Assembly: GCF_001953985.1 (NCBI RefSeq)
Contig: NZ_MBEI01000022.1
Span: forward strand, 1 to 64,000
Source of the DNA: Mycobacterium colombiense
GTDB taxonomy: Bacteria > Actinomycetota > Actinomycetes > Mycobacteriales > Mycobacteriaceae
Length of the DNA: 64,000 bases
Reading direction: 5' to 3'
Part shown: in pieces, positions 8,289-17,056 of the stretch
Layout of the letters: each line of letters opens with the position of its first letter
Numbering within the stretch: the stretch's first letter is position 1
Position numbers and translations under genes: made by a program
The notes under the pieces: model-generated
Database searches by the model: none
What the model saw: only the letters and a program-made list of their open reading frames with translations
What the model was told of the DNA's origin: nothing

Positions 8289-9479
8289 ATGCTGCACACC
8301 GTCGCGATCCGCGGGTATCGCTCGCTGCGCGAGGTGATCCTGCCTCTGCGTCGTCTATCGGTCATCACCGGCGCCAACGGCGCCGGCAAATCCTCGCTGT
8401 ACCGCGCGCTGCGCCTGCTGGCCGACTGCGGCCGCGGCGAGGTGATCGGGTCACTCGCCCGCGAGGGAGGGTTGCAGTCGGTGCTGTGGGCCGGCCCCGA
8501 GCAGCTGGCCGGCGCCCGACGCACTGGGAAGACCGAGGGCACCGTGCGCACCCGCCCGGTCTCACTCGAATTAGGCTTCGCCGCAGACGATTTCGGCTAC
8601 CTGGTGGATCTGGGCATCCCCCAGTCGGCCGGCAAGTCGGTGTTCGCGCGCGACCCGGAGATCAAACGGGAAGTGCTGTTCGCCGGCCCCGTGCTGCGGC
8701 CCAGCTCGACGCTGGTGCGACGGTCGCGTGTGTTCGCCGAGGCCAGCGCGGACTCCGGCAGCGGCTTCGACGAGTTGTCTCGAGCCCTGCCGTCGTACCA
8801 CAGCGTGCTCGCCGAATACGCCCACCCGCACGCGCTTCCCGAGCTGGCGGCCGTGCGAGAACGGTTGCGCGGCTGGCGGTTCTACGACGGCTTCCGCGTC
8901 GACGCCGGCGCACCCGCGCGGCACCCACAGGTGGGCACCCGCACCCCGGTGCTCTCCGACGACGGCAGCGACCTGGCGGCCGCGATCCAGACGATCCTCG
9001 AGTCGGGGTTCGACGACCTGAACCGGGCCGTCGCCGAGGCGTTCGACGGCGCCACCGTCTCCGTCGCCATCCACGACGGTTTGTTCGACCTTCAGCTGCG
9101 CCAGCGCGGCATGCTGCGCGCCTTGCGCGCCGCCGAGTTATCCGATGGCACACTGCGTTTCCTGCTCTGGGCTGCCGCACTGCTGAGCCCGCAACCACCC
9201 TCGCTGATGGTGCTCAACGAACCGGAAACCTCGCTGCACCCCGACCTCGTGGCCCCGCTGGCGTCGCTGATCCGCACCACCGCCGCTCAGACGCAGGTCG
9301 TGGTGGTCACCCACTCCCGCTCGCTGCTGGAATTCCTGAACACGACGCCGGTGGCAGATATACAGGACGGCGCCGACAGCCAGGCCATCGAGATCGAGCT
9401 GTACAAGGACTGGGGCGAAACACGGATCAGCGGCCAGACTTTGGTGACGACGCCCCGGTGGGATTGGGGCACACGCTAG
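8289..9479 (+). CDS. AAA ATPase of the OLD/RecF-like type
   Basis: A 396-residue protein of the ABC-type AAA ATPases used by DNA repair and defence proteins. Walker A is GANGAGKSS near residue 30. The signature-like SDGTLRFLLW is near 290, Walker B with catalytic Glu is LMVLNEPETSLHP near 310-320, and the His switch is VVVTHSRSLLEFL. No TOPRIM or nuclease domain is fused, so it is a stand-alone ATPase. The start is probably ATG 8289 (MLHTVAIRGYRSL is the usual family beginning); a GTG at 8265 would add eight residues. It may be cotranscribed with the antiporter. Its function is not known. Confidence 0.8.
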   Translation: MLHTVAIRGYRSLREVILPLRRLSVITGANGAGKSSLYRALRLLADCGRGEVIGSLAREGGLQSVLWAGPEQLAGARRTGKTEGTVRTRPVSLELGFAADDFGYLVDLGIPQSAGKSVFARDPEIKREVLFAGPVLRPSSTLVRRSRVFAEASADSGSGFDELSRALPSYHSVLAEYAHPHALPELAAVRERLRGWRFYDGFRVDAGAPARHPQVGTRTPVLSDDGSDLAAAIQTILESGFDDLNRAVAEAFDGATVSVAIHDGLFDLQLRQRGMLRALRAAELSDGTLRFLLWAAALLSPQPPSLMVLNEPETSLHPDLVAPLASLIRTTAAQTQVVVVTHSRSLLEFLNTTPVADIQDGADSQAIEIELYKDWGETRISGQTLVTTPRWDWGTR

Positions 9480-9492
9480 CGGCCTTTCGTTT

Positions 9493-9557
9493 GCGTCGAG
9501 TGTGCATCCTGGGCGGGCCGGCCCGGCGTGTCGTCGCCGTGGCTGCACACTCGACGC
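9493..9557. repeat. Intergenic inverted repeat with long arms
   Basis: GCGTCGAGTGTGCA (9493-9506) is matched by its exact complement TGCACACTCGACGC (9544-9557), separated by a GC-rich 37-base spacer. A third related copy, GCACACTCAACG, follows at about 9565-9576. The element lies after the ATPase stop and before the TetR operator. It could act as terminator of the ATPase transcript, or be a member of a dispersed intergenic repeat family. There is no T-run. Confidence 0.55.
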
Positions 9558-9581
9558 CCCTAACGCACACTCAACGAAAAA

Positions 9582-9613
9582 TTGCCCGCCAGGCAATATT
9601 GCCCACTGGGCAA
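9582..9613. promoter_or_regulatory. Tandem palindromic operator for the adjacent TetR regulator
   Basis: Two palindromes of the same consensus stand side by side: TTGCCCGCCAGGCAA (9582-9596) and TTGCCCACTGGGCAA (9599-9613), centres 17 bp apart. They end 21 bp before the TetR start. The shared arms TTGCC/GGCAA and the position make autoregulation of the TetR-monooxygenase operon very likely. Confidence 0.75.
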
Positions 9614-9634
9614 GTTTGGCGTACGTTGGTCGCT

Positions 9635-10267
9635 ATGACCGGGCTCCGCGAGCGCAAGAAGGCCGACACGCGGCGCGCGCTCAGCGACGCCGCGTTGCGG
9701 CTGGCTTTCGAGCGCGGCCTGGAAAACGTGACGCGCGAAGACGTCGCGAACATGGCGGGCGTCTCACTGCGCACGTTCAACAACTACTTCAGCGGCAAAT
9801 ACGAGGCGCTCGCCTACCGGCAGGCCGAACGCGTGCGGCGCAGCGTTGCCGCGCTGCGGCAGCGGCCCGCCGACGAGCCGCTGTGGACGGCGCTCACCCA
9901 TGCGGTGCTCGAGCCGTTGGAGGCCGACTTCGGCGACGTATACGGCGTCGAGAACCGCGTACCCAGCCGCCAAGAGCTTGTCGAGGTCCGCAAACTCGTC
10001 ATGCACCCTCAGGTACGAAACTCCGTGCCCCACGACCTATTCGACGAGTTACTCCACGTGATCGCCGAACGCACGGGCACCGACCCCGACCGCGACCTCT
10101 ATCCACGATTGGTGATGTCCGTCGTGCGCGCCGTCGGCGACGCCGCGGCCGACGCCTACGTGCGGGCCGACCCACCAGTGGCCATCACCGCACTGATCCG
10201 CGAGGGATTCGCCGCCGTCAGCGCGGGGCTACCCGAGCCCCGCAGAAAGAAGGCACGCCATGGCTGA
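9635..10267 (+). CDS. TetR-family regulator of the FAD monooxygenase operon
   Basis: A 210-residue TetR repressor starting at ATG 9635. The helix-turn-helix covers about residues 15-60 (VTREDVANMAGVSLRTFNNY), followed by a ligand-binding helical domain with no close relative I can name. The reading frame is open far upstream, but only the part from 9635 resembles a TetR protein, and two palindromes lie just before it. Its last 8 bp overlap the start of the monooxygenase, so the two are translationally coupled. The inducer is probably an aromatic or drug-like substrate of that enzyme. Confidence 0.9.
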   Translation: MTGLRERKKADTRRALSDAALRLAFERGLENVTREDVANMAGVSLRTFNNYFSGKYEALAYRQAERVRRSVAALRQRPADEPLWTALTHAVLEPLEADFGDVYGVENRVPSRQELVEVRKLVMHPQVRNSVPHDLFDELLHVIAERTGTDPDRDLYPRLVMSVVRAVGDAAADAYVRADPPVAITALIREGFAAVSAGLPEPRRKKARHG

Positions 10268-11783
10268 CGAACACGCCAACGTCGTTATCGCCGGCGCCGG
10301 GCCCAATGGGCTGCTGCTGGCCTGCGAGCTCGCACTGGCCGGTGTCAGGCCCGTCGTGCTGGACGCCCTGCCCGGTCCCAGCTCCGAGCCGAAGGCCAAC
10401 GGCCTTGTCGGACAAGTCGTTCGAATGCTCGACATGCGCGGCCTGTATCAGGCCTTCACCGGTGACGACGCGCCACCGCGACCCAACCCCGGATGGATTT
10501 TCGCGGCCATGGGGCTGAACTTCTCTGAGGTGCCCGATAACCCCATGCACCTCTTGCCCATGCAACAGCCCCGGCTGGTGCGGCTGCTGGAAAAGCAGGC
10601 CCGCGATCTCGGTGTGGACCTGCGCTGGGGCCATGAACTCGTCGACATCGAACAGGACCCGGAATCCGTTGCGCTGACGGTCTCGTCACCCGAACGCGGT
10701 TACACCCTCACCGCCGACTATGCCGTCGGCGCCGACGGCGGGCGCAGCCTGGTCCGCAAGAAACTCGGCATCGACTTTCCCGGCTTCACGTCGCCAATGG
10801 TCGCCCGCCTGGCTCACGTGCATATCCCCGACGAGCTCCGCCGACCCCATTACTGCATCGAGATCCCGGGATTCGGCCTGCTGCCCTTCGGGCACAGCCG
10901 CTTTGACCGCGGCGGAATCATCTATGCCGAATTCGAGCCGGGCCGGGCGCTGCTCGGGACCATCGAATTCGGCCCACCGGTCCCCGACGTGCCCATGAAC
11001 CTCACCGAGCTGCGCGAGAGCGCGCGCCGCGTGCTGGGTGTGGACATCCCGTTCGAGGAGCCGAAAGACGCAGGGCCGCATGCCCTTCGCCGGATCAACG
11101 GGCAGAACACCCGGCAGGTCGAGCGCTACCGCCATGGCCGGGTACTGTTGCTCGGCGATGCCGCGCACGTGCACAGCCCGCTCGGCGGTCCGGGCCTGAA
11201 CCTGGGCCTGCAGGACACGATGAACCTGGGCTGGAAGCTGGCGGCCGAGATCAACGGCACGGCGCCGGCCGGATTGCTCGACACCTATCAGTCCGAGCGC
11301 TATCCGGTCGGCCGGCGCGTCGTGATGCACTCGCTGGCCCAGATCGCGCTCATGGCGCCGGGCCCCGAAGTAGGCGCGCTGCGAACGCTGATGGGCGAGC
11401 TGTTCACATTCCCCGACTCGCAACAGCACATGGCGGCGCTCCTCGCCGGCGCCGACGTCCGGTATGACGTGGGCGACGGCCATCCGCTGTCGGGTCAACT
11501 GGTGCCCGATTGGACGTTCGACGACGGCCGCCGGGTCGCGGAACTGCTGCACGACGCCCGCCCGGTTCTGCTCGACCTCGGCGGAGGAGTCGCGGACGCG
11601 GCGCGTGGCTGGACCGATCGCGTCGACACCGTCAGCGCGAGCATGGCCGACCGGCCCGCCGCGGCGCTGCTGATCCGGCCGGACGGCTATGTCGCCTGGG
11701 CAGCCAACGAATTCGGCCCGGCCGGCGAAGCCGCCCTGGGTGCGGCGTTGCGGCGCTGGTTCGGGCCGCCGACCGGCGAATAG
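10260..11783 (+). CDS. FAD-dependent aromatic monooxygenase (group A flavoprotein)
   Basis: A 507-residue flavoprotein hydroxylase of the PheA/TfdB-like family, which includes phenolic and polyketide hydroxylases and rifampicin monooxygenases. The FAD-binding GAGPNGLLLACELA is at residues 11-24, the second dinucleotide motif is VGADGGRSLVRK near 156-167, and the FAD-ribityl motif LLLGDAAHVHSPLGGPGLN is near 295-313. The C-terminal 110 residues form the thioredoxin-like domain typical of this family. It is coupled to the TetR gene by an 8-bp overlap, so expression is probably substrate-induced. The substrate cannot be predicted; drug inactivation or aromatic catabolism are both possible. Confidence 0.9.
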   Translation: MADEHANVVIAGAGPNGLLLACELALAGVRPVVLDALPGPSSEPKANGLVGQVVRMLDMRGLYQAFTGDDAPPRPNPGWIFAAMGLNFSEVPDNPMHLLPMQQPRLVRLLEKQARDLGVDLRWGHELVDIEQDPESVALTVSSPERGYTLTADYAVGADGGRSLVRKKLGIDFPGFTSPMVARLAHVHIPDELRRPHYCIEIPGFGLLPFGHSRFDRGGIIYAEFEPGRALLGTIEFGPPVPDVPMNLTELRESARRVLGVDIPFEEPKDAGPHALRRINGQNTRQVERYRHGRVLLLGDAAHVHSPLGGPGLNLGLQDTMNLGWKLAAEINGTAPAGLLDTYQSERYPVGRRVVMHSLAQIALMAPGPEVGALRTLMGELFTFPDSQQHMAALLAGADVRYDVGDGHPLSGQLVPDWTFDDGRRVAELLHDARPVLLDLGGGVADAARGWTDRVDTVSASMADRPAAALLIRPDGYVAWAANEFGPAGEAALGAALRRWFGPPTGE

Positions 11784-11872
11784 CGGCGCCCGGAAGCGAA
11801 GTTCACGGAGAGTTCAGGCACCCGTCGGTTCAGCATTGATGAGTGCACACGCGCACCGCGTGTCCTCACGTT

Positions 11873-12991
11873 ATGCGCGTTGTACAGGTCGCCAACTTCT
11901 ATGGCCCTCGCTCTGGCGGCCTTCGCACCGCGATCGACCGGCTGGGTGCGGAATATTGCGCCAGTGGGCACGAGGTCTTCTTGATCGTCCCCGGCCGCTG
12001 TGCGGAACATACTCAGCTGCCCACGGGGGTGGTGCGAATCACCTTGCCCGCTAAGCTGATTCCATTCACCGGTGGCTACCGCGCGGTGATGCCCGGACCT
12101 GTCAAAACGCTGCTGGAAGCGCTGCAGCCCGACGCGTTGGAGGTCTCTGATCGGCTCACGCTGAGGTCGCTGGGCCCTTGGGGCCGCGAATACGGCGCGC
12201 GGACCGTGATGATATCTCATGAGCGCCTGGATCGCCTTGTGGGACAGATACTTCCGCGCCGCCCCGCACAGAAGTTCGCCGACTTCGCCAACAGGCGGAC
12301 GGCGGCCAATTATGACACCGTGGTGTGTACGACCGGTTTCGCGCGCGAGGAATTCGACCGGATCGGTGCGGCCAACACCGTCACGGTCCCGCTCGGTGTG
12401 GACCTGCAGATGTTTCATCCGCGCCGGCACTCCCAGCTGGTGCGCGAGCGGTGGGCGGCGCCGCAACAAATGCTGCTGGTTCATTGCGGGCGCCTGTCGG
12501 TCGAGAAGCGCGTCGACCGCAGCATCGACGCACTGGGCGCCCTGTGTCATGCCGGCGTCGACGCCCGGTTGGTCGTGGTGGGCGAGGGACCGATGCGGGC
12601 GAAGCTGGAGAGGCAGGCCTCCCGCCTTCCGATCGACTTCACCGGCTTCATCAATGACCGGCATACCGTCGCCGGATTGCTGGCCACGGCGGACGTGACG
12701 CTGGCACCGGGACCGCACGAGACATTTGGTCTGGCCGCGCTGGAATCGCTGGCGTGCGGGACACCGGCCGTGGTGTCGCGCACCTCGGCGCTGACCGAGA
12801 TCGTCACTCCGGACAGCGGCGCCTTGGCCGACAACGACCCATTCGCCATGGCGTGGGCGGTCGGCACGATCGTCGACCGGCCCGAACAACACCGCCGCAC
12901 CTCCGCACGACGCCGGGCGGAGAACTTCACCTGGGAACGGGCGGCGGCGGGCATGCTCGCATCATTGGGGACTGCTCAGGAAAGCGCTTAG
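11873..12991 (+). CDS. mgtA: GDP-mannose-dependent alpha-mannosyltransferase (GT4)
   Basis: A 372-residue glycosyltransferase whose start, MRVVQVANFYGPRSGGLRTA, matches mycobacterial MgtA (formerly PimB, Rv0557) as remembered; that enzyme adds mannose to glucuronosyl-diacylglycerol for lipomannan-type glycolipids. The GT-B fold shows LVHCGRLSVEKRVD in the middle and the donor-binding E-x7-E motif as ETFGLAALE near residue 283. An in-frame GTG at 11843 would add ten residues, but the motif begins at ATG 11873. The men genes remembered next to mgtA in M. tuberculosis are absent here. The stop overlaps the convergent TetR gene by 4 bp. Confidence 0.85.
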   Translation: MRVVQVANFYGPRSGGLRTAIDRLGAEYCASGHEVFLIVPGRCAEHTQLPTGVVRITLPAKLIPFTGGYRAVMPGPVKTLLEALQPDALEVSDRLTLRSLGPWGREYGARTVMISHERLDRLVGQILPRRPAQKFADFANRRTAANYDTVVCTTGFAREEFDRIGAANTVTVPLGVDLQMFHPRRHSQLVRERWAAPQQMLLVHCGRLSVEKRVDRSIDALGALCHAGVDARLVVVGEGPMRAKLERQASRLPIDFTGFINDRHTVAGLLATADVTLAPGPHETFGLAALESLACGTPAVVSRTSALTEIVTPDSGALADNDPFAMAWAVGTIVDRPEQHRRTSARRRAENFTWERAAAGMLASLGTAQESA

Positions 12992-13698
12992 CCGAGATTC
13001 TTTCCACCCGACGCCCCGACCATCGCTTCGACCTGTGCACGCGTCAGCGTGGTGACGCTTCCGTCTGGTAGGCCCAGTATGCGGTCGACGGCAATGCCGT
13101 GGAGTCTGAAACGCGTTGCGAGAGCATCGATCGCCCGTGCTCGCGCGGCATTGTCGCTCGCCTCGAGCACATCGAGGACGGCCGCGTTTGTGCGCGCGGC
13201 GAGCCCGTAGATCATGTCGGCGACCCCTTCGGGGTCAAAGGTGTCGAAGACGCCGTCGGCGACTCCTTCGGAGATCAGGCGCGTCAACAGGGGCAAGGAC
13301 AACGCCTCGTCCACGGCCAGTATTCGTGCGTACAGATGGGCGTTGTCGGGACGCAGCAACGCCACCATGGCGGCCAGCTGCTCGGGCACGCCCATCTTCA
13401 TCTTGACGTCAAAACCGGCTTGCAGCACAGCATTGAGGCGGGCCAGCGCATTCCCGCCACACGCGGCGACGGCATCCTCGATGACGGTGAACGCCGCTCG
13501 CGCGCTGCGCTCGACCAGCGCGGCTATCAGCGCGTCCTTCGACGGAAACCAGTGGTAGAAAGCGCCTTTGGAGACACCGGCATCGGCGATCAAATCGTTC
13601 AGGCTGACGTTGTCATAGCCACGCCGCAGAAATAATTCGGTCGCTCTATCCAGCAGTTCCGCCCGGCGGATATCGGGGTGCTTAACTACCCGCGGCAC
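12988..13698 (-). CDS. TetR-family regulator, second gene of a two-gene operon
   Basis: A 236-residue TetR regulator. The helix-turn-helix is at about residues 25-60 (LNDLIADAGVSKGAFYHWF followed by SKDALI), with a helical ligand domain after it. It is transcribed after the small membrane protein at 13682-14158 and overlaps its end by 17 bp, so the membrane protein and regulator form one operon. A 17-bp palindrome 31 bp before that first gene is the probable operator. Confidence 0.9.
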   Translation of the reverse strand: MPRVVKHPDIRRAELLDRATELFLRRGYDNVSLNDLIADAGVSKGAFYHWFPSKDALIAALVERSARAAFTVIEDAVAACGGNALARLNAVLQAGFDVKMKMGVPEQLAAMVALLRPDNAHLYARILAVDEALSLPLLTRLISEGVADGVFDTFDPEGVADMIYGLAARTNAAVLDVLEASDNAARARAIDALATRFRLHGIAVDRILGLPDGSVTTLTRAQVEAMVGASGGKNLG

Positions 13699-14158
13699 CC
13701 GGGCGATCCTGGGTTGTTCCCGGCACAGTCTCAGGCGTGCGGGGTTCCGGTTTCCAGCCCACGTAGGTCAGGTACAGCCCGGCCAAGGCGAGGCCGATGA
13801 ACAACGCCCATATCGCCGCGAAAGCACCCGAGCCGTAGATGACGTCGCCGGCCGCGTCGTAGGCCATGGGAACGGTCAACAGCAACAGCCCGCGAATGAG
13901 GAAGAACCAGCCCACGGCGGACACGATGATTGCCGCGAGTCCGCGCCAGTACTGGTGAAAAGCGATGATGAACAGCCCACCCATCAAAAGGATGGCGCCA
14001 TACAGCCACGGCCACATCGGATTTGCCTTGAACTCGGTGAACAGCGCCTGCACGTAGGAACCGCGTATCGCGACCGTCGTGGGCACGATCGTGAGATACG
14101 GGCCCATCACGCGGGCAAACATGCGCGTCCGGATCTGCGACTGCTGCGAAGTGCTCAT
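13682..14158 (-). CDS. Small four-helix membrane protein
   Basis: A 158-residue protein from ATG 14158 (MSTSQQSQIRTRMFARVMG) with four likely membrane segments near residues 20-35, 48-68, 72-95 and 105-128 (for example WPWLYGAILLMGGLFIIAFH). The hydrophilic C-terminus is rich in Pro and Thr. The family is not recognised. The start is chosen because the membrane protein begins there; upstream codons in the same frame cross the palindromic operator. It is translationally coupled to the TetR gene, suggesting that the regulator controls this protein, perhaps a small exporter or a stress membrane protein. Confidence 0.8.
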   Translation of the reverse strand: MSTSQQSQIRTRMFARVMGPYLTIVPTTVAIRGSYVQALFTEFKANPMWPWLYGAILLMGGLFIIAFHQYWRGLAAIIVSAVGWFFLIRGLLLLTVPMAYDAAGDVIYGSGAFAAIWALFIGLALAGLYLTYVGWKPEPRTPETVPGTTQDRPGAAGS

Positions 14159-14188
14159 TGCACCACCTCCATCTGCGCGATCAGCATA

Positions 14189-14205
14189 ACCGACCGGTGG
14201 TCGGT
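14189..14205. promoter_or_regulatory. TetR-type operator
   Basis: ACCGACC-GGT-GGTCGGT is a perfect inverted repeat with 7-bp arms, 30 bp upstream of the membrane protein-TetR operon. A degenerate related half-site, ATCGGTCGG, follows at 14216-14224. The site also lies between divergent units, so it may affect sseB, whose start is 84 bp away. Confidence 0.65.
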
Positions 14206-14289
14206 ATGCCAGACCATCGGTCGGAGCCCACGGCCCGCAGTTGCTCGCTGGGCTGGCTAGGCTCACTGGAGACCAACAAGGAGGATCCG

Positions 14290-15144
14290 GTGGGAGCACG
14301 CAACCAGGTACTGATCACCGCTACCGAGTTGGCGGACATCATCTCCGCTGGCGAGCCGCTGACCATCCTGGACGTGCGGTGGAGAATCGACGCTCCCGAC
14401 GGGCGGCCGGCCTACCTGGACGGGCACATTCCTGGCGCCGTCTACGTCTCACTCGACGATGACCTGAGCGACCACACGGTCTCCGGCAAGGGCCGCCATC
14501 CGCTGCCGACGGGACGCAACCTGGAGGCCGCCGCGCGCAGCTGGGGAATCCGGCAGGACGCGTTGGTGGTGGTGTACGACGACTGGAACCGCGCCGGTTC
14601 GGCACGGGCGTGGTGGGTGCTGACCGCGGCCGGGCTGGACAACGTACGCATTCTGGACGGCGGCCTGGCGGCGTGGCGTTCGGCCGGACACGGTCTCGAG
14701 ACCGGACCCGTCGATCCAACGCCCGGGAATGTGACTGTGCCGCACCATGATCTGTATGCGGGAAGCCGCCGTACGCTGACGGCCCAGCGCGCCGCCGAAG
14801 ACACCGTGACGCTGCTCGATGCGCGCGCACCGGAACGCTACCGCGGCGACGTCGAACCCCTCGACCCCGTCGCCGGCCACATTCCCGGTGCGAAGAATCT
14901 GCCCAGCACGTCGGTCCTGGCGACCGACGGCACCTTCCTCGACGACGACTCGCTCGCACAACTGTTGTCCGATCGCGCTATCGAGCGTCACGACGCGGTG
15001 GGCGCCTACTGCGGCTCGGGCGTCACCGCCACGGTCACGATCGCCGCGCTCGCCGCGACGGGCCGCGAGGCGGCGTTGTATCCGGGGTCGTGGTCCGAAT
15101 GGAGCTCGGATCCCGCCTATCCGGTGGAACGCGGTCCCGAGTAG
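14290..15144 (+). CDS. sseB: Thiosulfate sulfurtransferase (tandem rhodanese)
   Basis: A 284-residue cytosolic enzyme that transfers sulfur from thiosulfate to cyanide or another acceptor. There are two rhodanese domains (about 10-130 and 155-280). The first has an inactive loop (VYDDWNRAGSARAW), and the second carries the catalytic Cys in AYCGSGVTA near residue 241. The GTG start at 14290 follows AAGGAGG (14278-14284) and gives exactly the length remembered for M. tuberculosis SseB (Rv2291). The gene after it on the opposite strand matches Rv2293c, in line with conserved order. Confidence 0.93.
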   Translation: MGARNQVLITATELADIISAGEPLTILDVRWRIDAPDGRPAYLDGHIPGAVYVSLDDDLSDHTVSGKGRHPLPTGRNLEAAARSWGIRQDALVVVYDDWNRAGSARAWWVLTAAGLDNVRILDGGLAAWRSAGHGLETGPVDPTPGNVTVPHHDLYAGSRRTLTAQRAAEDTVTLLDARAPERYRGDVEPLDPVAGHIPGAKNLPSTSVLATDGTFLDDDSLAQLLSDRAIERHDAVGAYCGSGVTATVTIAALAATGREAALYPGSWSEWSSDPAYPVERGPE

Positions 15145-15147
15145 CGG

Positions 15148-16044
15148 TCAGCGGCCGGACCAACTCTGCAGGAAAGCCGCGGTTACCCGGGCGGCGTTCT
15201 GCGCCGCGATCCGTTTGTAGCAGAAGAACTGGAACGGAAAGCCCGGCAAGTGAAGCGGATCGCCTGGCCCGTCCGTGATGCCCCGGATGCCAACGAACGG
15301 GACACCATGCGCGTCGACAACAGCCTGCGCGGCCGCAGTCTCCATATCCGTCGCGTCGAAGGCCGGGTCTGACGTCGATACGATATTCAGGTTGCTGATC
15401 AGTGCGCTTCTCAGCCAAGGGCCCGTCGCCCGGAAGAAGTTGCCGGAATACAGAAGTGAACGACTGGGCACGCTGTGAGGCTGGCAACCAAAAACGCTGC
15501 CTCCGTGCGGGATGCACGGAAACGCCACGCCGTTGTTGTTGTCCCAGCTGCATCCGTCGCCGCCGGCGAACACCTGCGGCCGGTGCCGCAGTTTTATACG
15601 CCCCGCAACGTTTTCCAATGCGACGGAGAGCTTCTCGGCCGTGGCCAGCATCCCCGGATCGACCGAATGAAATGTCGTGCCGCCGTCTAATGTCCACCGC
15701 GCCGGTACCGCCACATCCGCGATGCTGGTGCGGCCGCCCCCGCCCGCGACGCCCGAAAAGACCACGGCACCAATCGTAATGGCGGACCCACTAGCGAAGC
15801 GGACGAAGGCGGTCTCGGTGGTGTCGGTGGCGTTCGTCAGCCCGATGCCGGTCATCGCCACGATCACCTTCTTGCCGCTTATCGCGCCAAGGTAAAAGCG
15901 CCGACGGTCAGCGACGACCACCGGATCGGGATCGAGCGTAGTGTGGGACAGCACCGCGTCGGCTTCGCCCGGAAAGGCGGACAACACCAGCGTGCGCCGT
16001 TCGCCGCGATCCGCACCATCACCCACCGACACAGTAAACGCCAC
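15148..16044 (-). CDS. Nucleosidase/phosphorylase-superfamily protein
   Basis: A 298-residue protein of the PNP/UDP phosphorylase fold, similar to methylthioadenosine/S-adenosylhomocysteine nucleosidases. The supporting segments are [17 protein letters not shown] near residue 60, [11 protein letters not shown] near 93, and the catalytic region [20 protein letters not shown] near 232-251, followed by [11 protein letters not shown]. An insert with several Cys (about 150-200) is unusual for the family. It corresponds to Rv2293c as remembered. The start is GTG 16044, the only usual start codon before an upstream stop. It is convergent with sseB, 3 bp apart. The nucleoside substrate is not known. 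Confidence 0.8.
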   Translation of the reverse strand: MAFTVSVGDGADRGERRTLVLSAFPGEADAVLSHTTLDPDPVVVADRRRFYLGAISGKKVIVAMTGIGLTNATDTTETAFVRFASGSAITIGAVVFSGVAGGGGRTSIADVAVPARWTLDGGTTFHSVDPGMLATAEKLSVALENVAGRIKLRHRPQVFAGGDGCSWDNNNGVAFPCIPHGGSVFGCQPHSVPSRSLLYSGNFFRATGPWLRSALISNLNIVSTSDPAFDATDMETAAAQAVVDAHGVPFVGIRGITDGPGDPLHLPGFPFQFFCYKRIAAQNAARVTAAFLQSWSGR

Positions 16045-16274
16045 GACGAGGATGACCCGGAAGGGCTCACGCAGCTTTGCTGATTCCGGCCCTCGATGTC
16101 GAGCCAGCGGTTAGTCTCAGCGGCGTTGCAGCGAAGCCGGGAACGCGGCGCACACAGGAGTCTGGCCTCGGGAGCCGAAGATGACCATGACATGATGCTC
16201 GACCCCGGGCGGCTGGCCGTCGCCGAACGAATCCACGCGAGGCTCGCAACATGCGTGCCCGCAAACACGACGTT

Positions 16275-17056
16275 ATGACCGGCCGGCTCGACGGCAAGGT
16301 CGCGATCATCACCGGGGCCAGCACCGGCCTGGGACCGGTGCTGGGCTCGTTGTTCGTCCGCGAAGGCGCCAAGGTCTTGCTGGCCGCACGGCGCGAAGAG
16401 CTGGTCCGCGCGGCCGCCGAGGCGGCCGGTCCCGGCGCCATCGCCATGCGCGCGACGTGACCGACGAGAACGACGTCGCGGCCATGGTGGCGCGGGCCGT
16501 CGACGAGTTCGGCCAGGTCGACATCCTGTGCAACAACGCCGCCGCCCCCGGACAGGACCGCTGGATCTGGGAGCAGACGCTGGACAACTGGAATGCCACC
16601 ATCGCCATCGACGTCACCGCCGCGATGCTGTGCACCCGCGAAGTGCTCAACCAGTCGATGCTTCAGCGCCGCCGCGGCGTCATCCTGAACTTCTCCTCCA
16701 CCGTCAGCTACACCGGGATGGTCCGCAAAACCCACTACGTCACCGCGAAGGCGTCACTGCGGGCGTTCACCAAGGCCGTCGCGCTCGAGGTCGGCCCGCA
16801 CGGCATCCGGTGCAATTGCATTGTGCCCGGGGCCATCGACACCGAGCTGTGGCGCAAATGGGTGCAACGCACCGCTGACGAACAAGGCGTCGACGTCGAA
16901 GCGGTTCGCAAGAAGCTACTCAAAGGCGTTGCTTTGCAAGACATCTCCTCGACCGAGGATATCGCCAACCTGGCGCTGTTCCTCGCCAGCGACGAAAGCC
17001 GCACCATCACGGGTCAGTCGATTCCCGTCGATGCCGGAGGGTACATGCAGGGATGA
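16275..17056 (+). pseudogene. Short-chain dehydrogenase/reductase broken by a single-base frameshift
   Basis: Two reading frames together make one SDR oxidoreductase. 16275-16460 encodes the start, with the cofactor motif TGASTGLG, and stops at TGA. 16457-17056 encodes the rest: NNAAAP, the catalytic Ser-Tyr-Lys set in FSSTVSYTGMVRKTHYVTAK, and the C-terminus with GQSIPVDAGGYM. Adding one G after about 16455 would join MRA-DVTDEN and give a normal 260-residue protein. It is therefore a recent pseudogene or a sequencing error. It overlaps the following F420 gene by 4 bp (ATGA), so the operon was built around an intact SDR. Confidence 0.8.

Noticed and set aside
7334..9634. Very long + strand frame (977 codons) leading into the TetR gene
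   Set aside because: The part before 9635 is an Arg/Gly/Pro-rich shadow of the antiporter and ATPase genes; only the last 210 codons encode a real protein.
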